Source: JBKHYG01 sp046565595
GTDB lineage: Bacteria > Actinomycetota > AC-67
DNA: 31,390 nucleotides
Reading direction: 5' to 3'
Assembly (NCBI GenBank): GCA_046565595.1
Contig: JBKHYG010000004.1
Span: 1-31,390 of the forward strand
The number at the start of each line of letters is the position of its first letter. The stretch's first letter is position 1. The notes under the pieces are model-generated. The model saw only the letters and a list, made by a program, of their open reading frames with translations. It had not been told where the DNA came from and searched no databases. This document shows, piece after piece, positions 1-7,795 of the stretch. The position numbers were made by a program, and so were the translations under genes.

Positions 1-2
1 CC

Positions 3-3000
3 TTCAGCCCGACCGGGATCATCGCCTTCGACGACGCCGGCTCGAACCTGTCGGTGAATCCAGAAGGAACCGCGATCTCCTTCCGTATCGACGTCCAGCC
101 TGCCGCCAGGATCGGAGACATGGTCGATGTCCTGGTGAACCCGAACGACGGCGGACCGGTGAAGGTCGCCAAGGTAGAGATCGTCGGCGTTCCCAATGTC
201 ACCGCATACGAGCCGGCCGGGCTTGGCCGAGGAGCCTCGAACGCGGCACTGATCATGAAGGGCGTATTCCTGGACCCGAGTTCCACCTATACCTTCAGCG
301 GAACAGGTGTCACCGTAGGTGCTTGCTCGAAGGTCGAGGGAGGCATCAGCTGTCTTACCAGCGTGGATCCTGCCGCAGATCTGACCGGACGCGATCTGAC
401 CATCCAACAGCCAGGAGAGTTGGCGGTCGTCGATTCGAACCCGAAGCTCGGGATCAACGCGGCTCCCACGATCACCGCGATATCCCCAACGAGTAGGGGA
501 CAGGGAGCGCTCGCATCGACGGTTACGGCGACGGGAACCGGTTTCGTTAGCGGTCCCGGAACGGCCATCGATCTGGGTGCCGGCGTCACACCCACAGGCT
601 GTACTAGAGGCTCAGCGACTCAAGTCACCTGCTCGATCACGATCGCGCAGGACGCGGCGACCGGAGCCAGGAACCCCAGCATCATCAACGGCGACTACGG
701 TCGAGCGACCTGCAGTTGCACCTTCACGGTGAACCCGAAGCCGCAGATCACATCGGTCAGCCCCGATGTGATCTCTCAGGGTGCCTCCACCCAGCTCACC
801 TTCACCGGTAGCGACCTCGTCTCGGGCGTCACCATCTCGGTCGGCGACGGCGTCAGTATGTCGGCTACAAGCGGCAGTGGTACCTCTGTCACGGCGACGG
901 CCACGGTTAGCTCGAGCGCTCCGACGGGGGAGCGCACGGTCACAGCCGTGAACCCCGATGGGGGCCGCAGCGACTGTTCGGCGGACCCGTGCCTATCCAT
1001 CGATCCGCCGCTTGCCCTGCGCGGGGTTCTGCCAGCGAACAGAGGAGCAGGCGCTACCGCCCAGACCATCGTGTTCGACGGAGACAGCCTCTACGACGAG
1101 AGCGTCGTCAGTTTCGGCAACGGGATCACGGTGACAGATAGCGGGCGCGAAGGATCCGAGTTCACCGCAACCATCGATGTAGACGAGGCTGCGACGCCAG
1201 GCAAGCGTAACATCGTGGCCACCAACCCCGACGGTACGACCGCTACCTGCACGGGTTGTTTCACCGTCGATGCGCTACCGACGATCACCGGCTTCTCGCC
1301 GGACGAGGTTGGCGTCGGCGCGATCGACTTCCCGGTCACGGTAACGGGCACCGGCTTCCTGGACGGAGCGATCGCGTCGCTGGGTGACGACGCCAGCGCG
1401 ACGGTCGAGTTCGTTTCGGCCACCGAACTGACGCTGCTGGTCGATGTCGAGTCCACTGCAACACCTGCCGAACTCGACATCACGATCAGCAACAACAACG
1501 GAGGGTCGCCAGCCAACTGCGTTGCCGCTGAGGACGCGTGTCTGAGCATCGTGGAGGCACCTACCTTCACCTCGGTCACCCCCGCCGCGGCTCCTCAAGG
1601 GGTTGAAGATCGCACGCTCACCGTCGAGGGAGCCGGTATCACGCCGGGAGCGACCCTGGACCTAGGAGACGATGCGATCGTGGACGCGACCGACGGATCG
1701 GACACGAGTTTCACGGCGCAACTGACCCTGGGGCCAGATGCGACCGCGGGTGCACGAGATGTGACCCTCGTGAACGGCAACGGGGGACGCGCGACACTGG
1801 ACGACGGGTTCGAGGTGCTGGTGGGCCCGAAGGTCAGCTCGGCATCGCCGGATTCCCTCGAGCCTGGCGCGCAGGCCGTCACCCTTTCTGGCAGCGGTTT
1901 CGTCGATGGGATCACGGTGAGCATCCCCGGTGGCGTCGCAGTATCGGGGACCACGGTGACCAGCCCGACCCAACTCACTGTGACCCTCGATGTCTCGCCA
2001 TCCGCGCCGGTCGGGGCCCGAGATGTGACGGTACGCAACCCCGATGGCGGTCGCGGCGTCGGACTCGGCGTGCTCGGCGTCGGCGATCCCGTGGAGGATG
2101 CGGTCAGGATCTCGACCAGCGGATACCTGAACGCACCGATCATCGTCGACTTCTACAACCGGGTGAAAGGGGTCGATCCCTCCAACCTCGTGATCGCTCC
2201 CCGTGACGGTGGAGATCCGCTCCCCTCAGGCGTGGAGTGTCGTGACATCGGCGGCGAGACGGTGGATTGCTCCGAGCCGCAGGTGAGGCGCGCTCTGCTT
2301 TCCCCAAGCGATCTGCTCATCCCGGGTCAGTACTACGAGGTCGAGGTCAACCCTGAAGGGGCGGATCCGATCGTGGAAGCTGATGATGATGTGGTCCCGA
2401 CTCGTTCGCGGACCTTCAGAGGGCATCGCTGGGTGCAAGACCCCTTCGAGACCCACATCTACGCCTGGGACATCGTCAAGACCGCAGACGCTGAAGGCGG
2501 CAAGTTCGTTCGCGAGCGTCTCGCAGGTGCGCGCGTACTTGGCACCTTCACCGGCGACTCCTTCACCTGGTACACCTTGGTCGGTCCGGATCAAGGCCGA
2601 GGCTCTGTCGTAGTGGATGGCGAACTCGTTGCCGTGATCGACAATTCGGCGGCTCAGACCCGGCTGAAGGCCAAGCGAACCTTCGCTGGCTTCGGTCCTG
2701 GAGAGCACGAGTTCATGATCTATGTGAAGGGCGAAGGGGGAGCCAGGGGAGGTGGCGCCTATATCTCGGTCGATGCCATCGAGGACTCAGAGGGTCTGAG
2801 ACGGAATCCGAAACTCACCTACAGATGGTCGCTACGACCCGAGCCGCTGGTGAGTAGCAACACGATCTCGCGTTCGCTGACCCGCGACGCCGCGATGTTC
2901 ACCACCGTCAGAGGGACCGGCCTCTCGTTGCAGATGATCGCCGGACCCGATCAAGGTATCGCTCAACTCTGGGTCGATGGGAAGCTGCGAGGAACAAAGG

Positions 3001-3149
3001 ATCTCTACGCGCCCGGTCGCCAGGTCGTCAAGTTCGGCGTGGGCGGGCTCACCGACACCCTTCATCTCGTGAAGCTTCGTGTCGTTGGAACCAAGGATGC
3101 CGCGTCGAGAGATACCCTGATCACATTCGACGAGTTGACCGTCTACTGA
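3..3149 (+). CDS. large secreted IPT/TIG-repeat protein, 5' end outside window
   Basis: The frame is open from base 3, so the true start and any signal peptide lie upstream; the first GTG in the window (54) is probably not the start. The visible part, about 1048 residues, holds about seven IPT/TIG-like beta-sandwich modules, each opening with a pattern like ITxxSPxxxxxG. Module starts fall near 198, 473, 747, 1017, 1284, 1566 and 1833, a period of 267-282 bases. Several modules end in closely spaced Cys pairs. After about 2090 comes a different region ending in two copies of a module with a GPDQG...VDG core (about 2540-2790 and 2901-3146). IPT/TIG repeats are known in bacterial surface proteins that bind sugars or proteins. 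An extracellular or cell-wall structural or adhesive role is inferred. No LPXTG or C-terminal membrane anchor is seen. The gene ends 7 bases inside the convergent hydrolase gene. Confidence 0.8.
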   Translation, partial: FSPTGIIAFDDAGSNLSVNPEGTAISFRIDVQPAARIGDMVDVLVNPNDGGPVKVAKVEIVGVPNVTAYEPAGLGRGASNAALIMKGVFLDPSSTYTFSGTGVTVGACSKVEGGISCLTSVDPAADLTGRDLTIQQPGELAVVDSNPKLGINAAPTITAISPTSRGQGALASTVTATGTGFVSGPGTAIDLGAGVTPTGCTRGSATQVTCSITIAQDAATGARNPSIINGDYGRATCSCTFTVNPKPQITSVSPDVISQGASTQLTFTGSDLVSGVTISVGDGVSMSATSGSGTSVTATATVSSSAPTGERTVTAVNPDGGRSDCSADPCLSIDPPLALRGVLPANRGAGATAQTIVFDGDSLYDESVVSFGNGITVTDSGREGSEFTATIDVDEAATPGKRNIVATNPDGTTATCTGCFTVDALPTITGFSPDEVGVGAIDFPVTVTGTGFLDGAIASLGDDASATVEFVSATELTLLVDVESTATPAELDITISNNNGGSPANCVAAEDACLSIVEAPTFTSVTPAAAPQGVEDRTLTVEGAGITPGATLDLGDDAIVDATDGSDTSFTAQLTLGPDATAGARDVTLVNGNGGRATLDDGFEVLVGPKVSSASPDSLEPGAQAVTLSGSGFVDGITVSIPGGVAVSGTTVTSPTQLTVTLDVSPSAPVGARDVTVRNPDGGRGVGLGVLGVGDPVEDAVRISTSGYLNAPIIVDFYNRVKGVDPSNLVIAPRDGGDPLPSGVECRDIGGETVDCSEPQVRRALLSPSDLLIPGQYYEVEVNPEGADPIVEADDDVVPTRSRTFRGHRWVQDPFETHIYAWDIVKTADAEGGKFVRERLAGARVLGTFTGDSFTWYTLVGPDQGRGSVVVDGELVAVIDNSAAQTRLKAKRTFAGFGPGEHEFMIYVKGEGGARGGGAYISVDAIEDSEGLRRNPKLTYRWSLRPEPLVSSNTISRSLTRDAAMFTTVRGTGLSLQMIAGPDQGIAQLWVDGKLRGTKDLYAPGRQVVKFGVGGLTDTLHLVKLRVVGTKDAASRDTLITFDELTVY
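198..2090 (+). repeat. seven tandem IPT/TIG-like modules
   Basis: Protein-level repeats of about 90 residues, starting near 198, 473, 747, 1017, 1284, 1566 and 1833. Shared elements are an opening I/V-T-x-x-S/T-P strand, a conserved Gly before the next strand, a TGTGF-like turn, and an ending like VxNPDGGR. The repeats are diverged at DNA level, so they are ancient duplications. Confidence 0.75.
2540..3146 (+). repeat. duplicated C-terminal GPDQG / VDG beta-sandwich module
   Basis: Two copies about 360 bases apart share the order FTG(D/T)S/GxxxxxxxxGPDQGxxxxxVDGxL, then a strand with GxGxHxxxxxVxG or GLTDTLHLVKLRVVG, then an acidic end. They resemble the carbohydrate-binding-like beta-sandwich modules often repeated at the C-termini of actinobacterial exported proteins. 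The ligand cannot be told from sequence. Confidence 0.6.
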
Positions 3150-3940
3150 CCGCCAGACGCCTGTCCTCGCTTCTTGGGTCCCTCGGAAGCGAGAACTCGC
3201 GCTAGGCCTCCTACGGTCTGCGCGAAGTGTTTCGGCATGCGCATCGGCCAGTCGTGGTCCACCCTGCTCCCGCCGGCGTTCTCGACGGTCAGGAACCTGC
3301 CGCCGAACACTTCGGCCGAGGCTTCGCCGACCTCTGCGGGGAACAGGGAGTCGTGTTCGGCCCAGATCAAGGCTCGAGGGAGCGTCAGGGCCTTCAAGCG
3401 TTCGCGAAGCTCCGGGTCGTCGTTGTCGAAGAACCATCGGGCGATCCTGGTCAGATTCGCGAGTCCTCCGGGTGATGTCGCGGTCCGAGCCATCGCACGC
3501 ACCGCTGCCAGGTGTCCTGCCAGCCGATACTGGCGACCCGGCTGGAGGAACCTTCTCACCCCGTACTGCCGTATCGGCACGAACGGCGTCGAGATCGCGA
3601 TCAACTCGCGGACGAACCCAGGATGACCGAAAGCCGCTCCGACGCCAACCAGGCCACCGTAGGAATGTCCAACCACCGTAGCCGAGGACATGTCCATCCC
3701 TGCCATCGCTTCAGCACACAGGTCTCCAGCGAGATCTAGAGACCACCTCTCTCCGATCCGCACGGTCGGAGCGATGACCCTCCAGCCCTGGGAAGCGAAG
3801 GCCTTCATGGTCGGCTCGTACGCAACGCCAGCCAGACCCCAGCCGTGCAACAGCACCAGCGGTTCTCCTTCGCCACAGGCCAGCACATGCAGAGGCTGCA
3901 CCCGGTGGCGCAGGACATGTCTCTCGATCGGGTGGTGCAC
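3143..3940 (-). CDS. alpha/beta hydrolase fold protein
   Basis: A 265-residue single-domain alpha/beta hydrolase. The oxyanion-hole HG lies at residues 32-33 (LLHGWG), the nucleophile elbow GHSYGG puts the catalytic Ser at 93, the acid is probably Asp197 (WAEHDSLFP), and His229 sits in VDHDWP. Length and layout fit small esterases, lipases and C-C hydrolases; the substrate is unknown. The start is GTG at 3940 and no Shine-Dalgarno sequence precedes it. A TACGAT hexamer ends 10 bases upstream, so the leader would be very short. The gene is divergent from the MFS transporter across 45 bases and its stop overlaps the TIG protein gene by 7 bases. No signal peptide is visible, so it is probably cytoplasmic. 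The C-terminus is basic (EGPKKRGQ). Confidence 0.85.
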   Translation of the reverse strand: MHHPIERHVLRHRVQPLHVLACGEGEPLVLLHGWGLAGVAYEPTMKAFASQGWRVIAPTVRIGERWSLDLAGDLCAEAMAGMDMSSATVVGHSYGGLVGVGAAFGHPGFVRELIAISTPFVPIRQYGVRRFLQPGRQYRLAGHLAAVRAMARTATSPGGLANLTRIARWFFDNDDPELRERLKALTLPRALIWAEHDSLFPAEVGEASAEVFGGRFLTVENAGGSRVDHDWPMRMPKHFAQTVGGLARVLASEGPKKRGQASGGQ

Positions 3941-3950
3941 GGGACCAGGA

Positions 3951-3956
3951 ATCGTA
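3951..3956 (-). promoter_or_regulatory. candidate -10 (TACGAT) for the hydrolase gene
   Basis: Read on the minus strand the hexamer is TACGAT, ending 10 bases before the GTG start. No convincing -35 is seen. Transcription would begin within a few bases of the start codon. Confidence 0.35.
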
Positions 3957-3971
3957 GCCAGCGATGCCGCG

Positions 3972-3977
3972 TATCAT
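3972..3977 (+). promoter_or_regulatory. candidate leaderless -10 (TATCAT) for the MFS gene
   Basis: TATCAT is followed by 8 bases and then the GTG at 3986. No Shine-Dalgarno sequence precedes the GTG. This matches the TANNNT plus 6-8 base arrangement at several other genes in the window. Confidence 0.5.
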
Positions 3978-3985
3978 CCGCAAGC

Positions 3986-5209
3986 GTGTTGCTCGGTCGC
4001 GTGCGAAGCGGATTCCGATCGCAGCTCGCCGTAGCGAGCGGCGAACTTCGCGCTGTGATGCTGGGCGCGGTCCTGATCATGGCGGGCTTCGGCCTGATCG
4101 TTCCTGCTCTGCCGCTGTTCGCCAAGCGGTTCGGTGTCGGCGACGCTGGCGTCTCGCTGCTGATCACCTCATTCGCCGCGATGCGGCTCGTCGGCAACTT
4201 CCTGGTCGGCCGCGCACTGACCCGCCATGGCGAGCGTGCCGTCACGGTCTGGGGAGCCCTCATCGTCGGCCTGTCTTCCTTGGCTGCGGCAGCTGCGGTC
4301 AACTATCCGATGCTGCTCATATTCCGGACCCTCGGCGGGATCGGATCGGCTTTCTACTTCGGCGGGTTACTCTCGTACCTGCTTGCCCGCGTTCCCCCAC
4401 ATCAGCGGGGTCGCGCGACCGCACTGTTCCAGGGAGCGGTCAGCGCTGGGATCTTCGTCGGCCCGGTCGTCGGGGGCCTGCTGATCGCTTGGCGGGGCGA
4501 GAACTTCCCCTTCGCGGTCTACGGTGTCGCCTGTCTGCTGGCGGCAGGCTGGTCGTATCGGACGATGTCGAAACCCATCCATCAGCACGCGACCGGCGTC
4601 AAGCCCCCCAACCTTCAGGTCCTAGCCGGCCTGATGAAGGACCGGTCCTACAGGATCTCGCTGCTCGTCGCGATGATGGGTTTCGTCGTCCTCATGGCCC
4701 CCCAGGTGCTACTGCCAACCCTCTGGGTAGACACCCTCGACCTCTCCAAGGCGACCATCGGCATCCCCTTCACGGTCACGACGGGAGCAGGTCTCTTGGT
4801 GATCCTTCATGCCGGCCATCTGGTGGACCAGCGTGGACGCAAGGGTGTGATCGTCGGGTCTGCATTCGCCCTGGCTGCTGGCCTTGCGGGATTGTCGAGG
4901 GTCGGGGGTTTCTGGACGGTCTGTGGCGCGATGTTCGTCATCGGGGCGGCCACGGGCTACTCGCGCCCAGCGGTGACCAGCGTGCTTGGGGATGTGGCTA
5001 CCGAAGAGAACCGAGGTGTTGCGATCGGAGGCTTCCGGGTCGCTCAGGATCTGGGCGGCTTGATCGGCCCCGCGATCGCGGGACCCGTCTCACAAGCGTT
5101 CGGCCCAAGGGTCGGATTCCTGGTCATCGCGGTCGTTGCGCTCCTGGTAGCTCTTTCCACCTTGAGGCTGCGCGAAACGGCTCCACACCTCGCTCCGCGT
5201 ACCTCCTGA
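3986..5209 (+). CDS. MFS transporter (DHA1-like)
   Basis: A 407-residue polytopic membrane protein of the major facilitator superfamily, with about twelve hydrophobic segments. Between the second and third segments is a motif-A-like loop (GRALTRHGERAV), repeated in relaxed form in the second half (GHLVDQRGRKGV). The pattern resembles DHA1 proton-coupled drug or metabolite exporters; the substrate is unknown. The frame is open further upstream (to 3845), but that part overlaps the divergent hydrolase and lacks hydrophobic character. The GTG at 3986, 8 bases after TATCAT, gives a normal family length. A later alternative start is the GTG-ATG pair just before MLGAVLIMAGFG. The next gene lies 133 bases away with its own ribosome site. 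Confidence 0.88.
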   Translation: MLLGRVRSGFRSQLAVASGELRAVMLGAVLIMAGFGLIVPALPLFAKRFGVGDAGVSLLITSFAAMRLVGNFLVGRALTRHGERAVTVWGALIVGLSSLAAAAAVNYPMLLIFRTLGGIGSAFYFGGLLSYLLARVPPHQRGRATALFQGAVSAGIFVGPVVGGLLIAWRGENFPFAVYGVACLLAAGWSYRTMSKPIHQHATGVKPPNLQVLAGLMKDRSYRISLLVAMMGFVVLMAPQVLLPTLWVDTLDLSKATIGIPFTVTTGAGLLVILHAGHLVDQRGRKGVIVGSAFALAAGLAGLSRVGGFWTVCGAMFVIGAATGYSRPAVTSVLGDVATEENRGVAIGGFRVAQDLGGLIGPAIAGPVSQAFGPRVGFLVIAVVALLVALSTLRLRETAPHLAPRTS

Positions 5210-5326
5210 CCTCGGAAGATACCGGCGGTTCGCAGATGCCCGAAGTGTCCAGAGCGCGGTCGAGCATTCGTTAGGAGGAATCCCCGGGCTGGTGCCGAAT
5301 CTGTCTTCAGACACGACTCGACCCTC

Positions 5327-5335
5327 GAGGAGGAG
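5327..5335 (+). promoter_or_regulatory. strong Shine-Dalgarno that sets the start at 5343
   Basis: GAGGAGGAG ends 7 bases before ATG 5343. It decides against the in-frame GTG at 5292, whose nearest AGGAGG (about 5273-5278) is 13 bases away. Confidence 0.7.
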
Positions 5336-5342
5336 TTCGGTA

Positions 5343-6056
5343 ATGAAGAAGGCTTTCTTGGCCGCCATCCTGGCTGCCCTCCTAGTTCCCGTCCAGGCAC
5401 AGGCCGATTCGACCGTAGAGGTGACGATCGTCGGCTCTACCGCGGCGCAGGGAGTGACCGTCGCTCAATGCGCCGGTTCGGGGTTGGGCCACGCAACCTG
5501 TCAGAAGACCACGGTCTCTCGCCACGCTCGCTGTGCTTACCTGCTGGACAAGAACACCGCCCAGAGCGGCGGCACCGGTCAGCTCGGATTCGTCTTCAAG
5601 ATCGATCCGTTCAAGACGCTCTCCTACGACTCGCAGACCGCGATCAGCAGCGGCAACATCACCGACGGCAACAACCGTCTGTTCAACCTGGTCGTGCTCG
5701 ATTGGGCTGCTGGCGCTCCTGTGACCCCCACCTCGCCTGTGACGGTGCCGGATGTCGATGTGGTCTTCTACACCTCACTCGGCGACTGCCAAGGCCAGCC
5801 TTCGGATGCGGCTCCGACCATCGGATCGAACCCGACGCAGCCCGACAGTTCCAGCCCGTTCTACCCGCCGGGCTCCTACACCGGCTTCGGGAACGAGACC
5901 AGCAAGCAGTTCCCGTCTGCGCGCTACATCAACGACCTGAACAAGCCGACCGCCTCAACCCAGATGTGGGCGATCGTCACGGTCATCGGCGGAGCGAACA
6001 CCAAGGTTCGTTTCCGTTGCCCCGACTGCCCGACAGGAGCCATCACTCCCGCCTAG
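5343..6056 (+). CDS. exported protein of unknown function, six cysteines
   Basis: I do not recognise the family. The 237-residue product starts MKKAFLAAILAALLVPVQAQA, a clear Sec signal peptide with a likely AQA cleavage site after residue 21. The mature part is rich in Thr, Ser, Pro and Gly and contains six Cys, the last two as a CPDC pair near the C-terminus (RFRCPDCPTG), which suggests disulfides. There is no lipobox, no sortase signal and no second membrane segment, so a soluble secreted or loosely wall-bound protein is inferred. It stands alone between the MFS gene and the convergent paa operon and is followed by a perfect 12-bp hairpin. The first strand (STVEVTIVGSTAAQGVTVAQC) suggests a beta-sandwich start. 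Confidence 0.8.
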   Translation: MKKAFLAAILAALLVPVQAQADSTVEVTIVGSTAAQGVTVAQCAGSGLGHATCQKTTVSRHARCAYLLDKNTAQSGGTGQLGFVFKIDPFKTLSYDSQTAISSGNITDGNNRLFNLVVLDWAAGAPVTPTSPVTVPDVDVVFYTSLGDCQGQPSDAAPTIGSNPTQPDSSSPFYPPGSYTGFGNETSKQFPSARYINDLNKPTASTQMWAIVTVIGGANTKVRFRCPDCPTGAITPA

Positions 6057-6076
6057 GCGTTCCAACCGGAAGGGAC

Positions 6077-6104
6077 GAGGCCGCGCCGACAGGCGCGGCC
6101 TCGC
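6077..6104. terminator. perfect 12-bp inverted repeat between convergent genes
   Basis: The arms CGAGGCCGCGCC and GGCGCGGCCTCG are perfect complements around a 4-base loop (GACA). The hairpin sits between the stop of the exported protein gene (6056) and the stop of paaD (6109). It lacks a T-run on either side, as is common for high-GC actinobacterial terminators. It could serve both directions. Confidence 0.7.
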
Positions 6105-6108
6105 TCGT

Positions 6109-6606
6109 TCAGCCCTTGTCCTTGAACCTTTCGAAGGGGTTCCTGCAGGCCTCGCAGTACGCGACGGACCGGCACGGCGTTGGTCCGAACGCAGAGTCCA
6201 TCCGGGTCTGAGCGGATCCGCAGTAGGGGCACGCCAGGCTCTCGGCGTCCGGCTTACCGAGGTCGAGCATCACGACGCCCGCGCTGGGTGGAGCTATGCC
6301 AAGCCCCGCCATGGCCTGGCGGCCTGCCTCTGAGATCCGGTCTGTGGTCCAGGCAGGCTCGAACACCCAGCGCACCTCGATCTCGAGATCGGGGAACCGC
6401 GCCCTCAGGGCTTCAAGGACATCGTGCCGGATCGTGTCGAGTGCGGGACATCCGCTGAAGGTGGGCAGCATCTCGACCTCGAGGTGATCTGCCTGGGATA
6501 CCACATCCTTCAGCAGTCCGAGATCCATGACAGAGACCACCGGGATCTCTGGATCGGGAACGGTCGCGAGGACCGCCTCGACCGCGGCCCGACTGACAGC
6601 GGTCAC
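6109..6606 (-). CDS. paaD: phenylacetate-CoA oxygenase assembly subunit PaaD
   Basis: A 165-residue PaaD (also called PaaJ). The N-terminal MIP18/DUF59-type domain carries VPDPEIPVVSVMDLGL and the Cys in TFSGCPALD. The C-terminal zinc-ribbon has two Cys pairs (CPYCGSAQTR... and YCEACRNPF). PaaD is thought to help mature or supply metal to the PaaABCE mono-oxygenase. The GTG start at 6606 overlaps the paaC stop in a GTGA four-base overlap, which supports translational coupling; the frame is open further upstream but that part lies inside paaC. It is the last gene of paaABCD, ending just before the shared hairpin. Confidence 0.92.
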   Translation of the reverse strand: MTAVSRAAVEAVLATVPDPEIPVVSVMDLGLLKDVVSQADHLEVEMLPTFSGCPALDTIRHDVLEALRARFPDLEIEVRWVFEPAWTTDRISEAGRQAMAGLGIAPPSAGVVMLDLGKPDAESLACPYCGSAQTRMDSAFGPTPCRSVAYCEACRNPFERFKDKG

Positions 6607-7460
6607 CAGCTGACCCCCGGATGCGCGCGGTACAGTCCGGTGAGTTCTTCCCACAGAGGCCGGAGATGCTCGGTGTGGTCGCCTGCCCGACCGTCGGGAA
6701 CATCGAAGCTCCCGTCGTGCTTCCACCTGCCGTCGACCAGGGTCAAGCCGGGGAGTCCTGGCTCGACGGTCGAGCCTTCGATCGCTCCCGCCGAGGTCGG
6801 CACCATCTCGGCGGAAGCAAGCATCCGATCGAGACCGATCTCGTCGAGCATCTCGCCGATCGACCCCAGCCACTGGTCTATCAGCCCTTCCGAGCCGACG
6901 GTGAGGATCCCGTCGGCCAGCAACTCGGATTCGTGTGGCAGGGGAGCGAGGACCGCCGAGGCGAACGGGATCGCGTCAGCTATAGCTCGGGCGAGTCGGT
7001 GACGCGCGTCGATCGGTCCGTCAGCCAAGCGTCTGACCCAGGTGTCGGCGTGCGCCAGGTGATAGTCCTCTTCGAGTCGGATCGTTCGAAGCAGACCAGC
7101 GAGTTCGCTCCATGAGGAAGACTCGAGTGCCGCACAGCGGACCCGATCCGCATGGTCGTAGAGCCACTGCCTGGCCAGGGTGAAGGCATAATCGGTGTTC
7201 GGCAGCTCGTTCAAGGCAGCGTTGCGATATCCCTCTGGCTGTCTGCCTAGCGCGATGGCGTCCACATCGGGGGCTGCACCCATGTCTACCGCCAGCGAAT
7301 ACAGCGCTCGAGCGTGCCCCAACTCGTCCTGAGCGATCGAACTGAGCGCCAGATCGGCCTCGAGATACGGGACCCAGCCGGTCCACTCACTCAGGCGGTG
7401 GCCGAGGATCAGTTCATCGTCGGCGAGAGACAGGAGCAACTCGAGACGGGGATCATCCAT
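6603..7460 (-). CDS. paaC: phenylacetyl-CoA epoxidase structural subunit PaaC
   Basis: A 285-residue ferritin-like helical protein. The four-helix core shows QDELGHAR around residues 44-51 and RLEEDYHLAHADTW near 128-141. PaaC pairs with PaaA in the ring 1,2-phenylacetyl-CoA epoxidase and has a structural rather than catalytic role in characterised systems. The ATG at 7460 overlaps the end of paaB by 8 bases and gives the standard N-terminus (DDPRLELLLSLADDELILGHRLSEW). Upstream in-frame sequence lies inside paaB and was excluded. Confidence 0.93.
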   Translation of the reverse strand: MDDPRLELLLSLADDELILGHRLSEWTGWVPYLEADLALSSIAQDELGHARALYSLAVDMGAAPDVDAIALGRQPEGYRNAALNELPNTDYAFTLARQWLYDHADRVRCAALESSSWSELAGLLRTIRLEEDYHLAHADTWVRRLADGPIDARHRLARAIADAIPFASAVLAPLPHESELLADGILTVGSEGLIDQWLGSIGEMLDEIGLDRMLASAEMVPTSAGAIEGSTVEPGLPGLTLVDGRWKHDGSFDVPDGRAGDHTEHLRPLWEELTGLYRAHPGVSW

Positions 7461-7794
7461 GGGTTGCCTTGCTGCTGTCCCGAGGGGTCGCCTTGTCGAT
7501 CCCGCGACCCTCCTCTCGGAGCCGCTCAGCGAGGGTGCGGAGACGCGATCCGACACCCTTGTAGCCGCTCTGTTTGCGGTACGAACGGTCGATCACGCCG
7601 GCCATCGACTCGGGATGCACCACCTCGTGCAGGTCGCCCCGCCTAGCGACATAACACTCGGCTCCTTCGCCGTGCCTCATGTGCGTCTCCCGCGCCAGCA
7701 GCCTCGCCATGTCGAGGTCAGGCGCGAGGATCGAGCCTGCATGGACGAGCGGATCTTCCGGCGTCCGCCGCTGGAAGACCTCGTACACATCCAT
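7453..7794 (-). CDS. paaB: phenylacetyl-CoA epoxidase subunit PaaB
   Basis: A 113-residue PaaB with the family opening (YEVFQRRTPEDPLVHAGSI) and the sequence ARETHMRHGEGAECYVARR. PaaB is small and bridges the PaaAC heterodimers. It starts one base after the paaA stop and overlaps paaC by 8 bases, so the four subunit genes form one tightly packed unit. The C-terminal tail (about 30 residues, rich in Arg, Lys and Thr) extends past the recognisable core. Confidence 0.92.
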   Translation of the reverse strand: MDVYEVFQRRTPEDPLVHAGSILAPDLDMARLLARETHMRHGEGAECYVARRGDLHEVVHPESMAGVIDRSYRKQSGYKGVGSRLRTLAERLREEGRGIDKATPRDSSKATHG

Positions 7795-7795
7795 A

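Noticed and set aside
1091..2143. Long minus-strand open frames (about 160-180 residues) opposite the TIG protein
   Set aside because: They are antisense to a well-supported repeat protein, low in complexity (Ser/Thr/Val/Pro), and have no motif or ribosome site.
3964..5274. A 436-residue plus-strand frame across the MFS gene
   Set aside because: It is an Arg/Gly/Pro-rich shadow in another frame of a clear 12-segment transporter, a usual high-GC effect.
5281..5345. GTG 5292 as the start of the exported protein
   Set aside because: It would bury the signal peptide behind 17 polar residues; the strong ribosome site points to ATG 5343.
5468..6211. A 247-residue plus-strand frame across the exported protein and hairpin
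   Set aside because: It is Arg/Gln-rich, runs through the terminator and into antisense of paaD, and lacks any domain.
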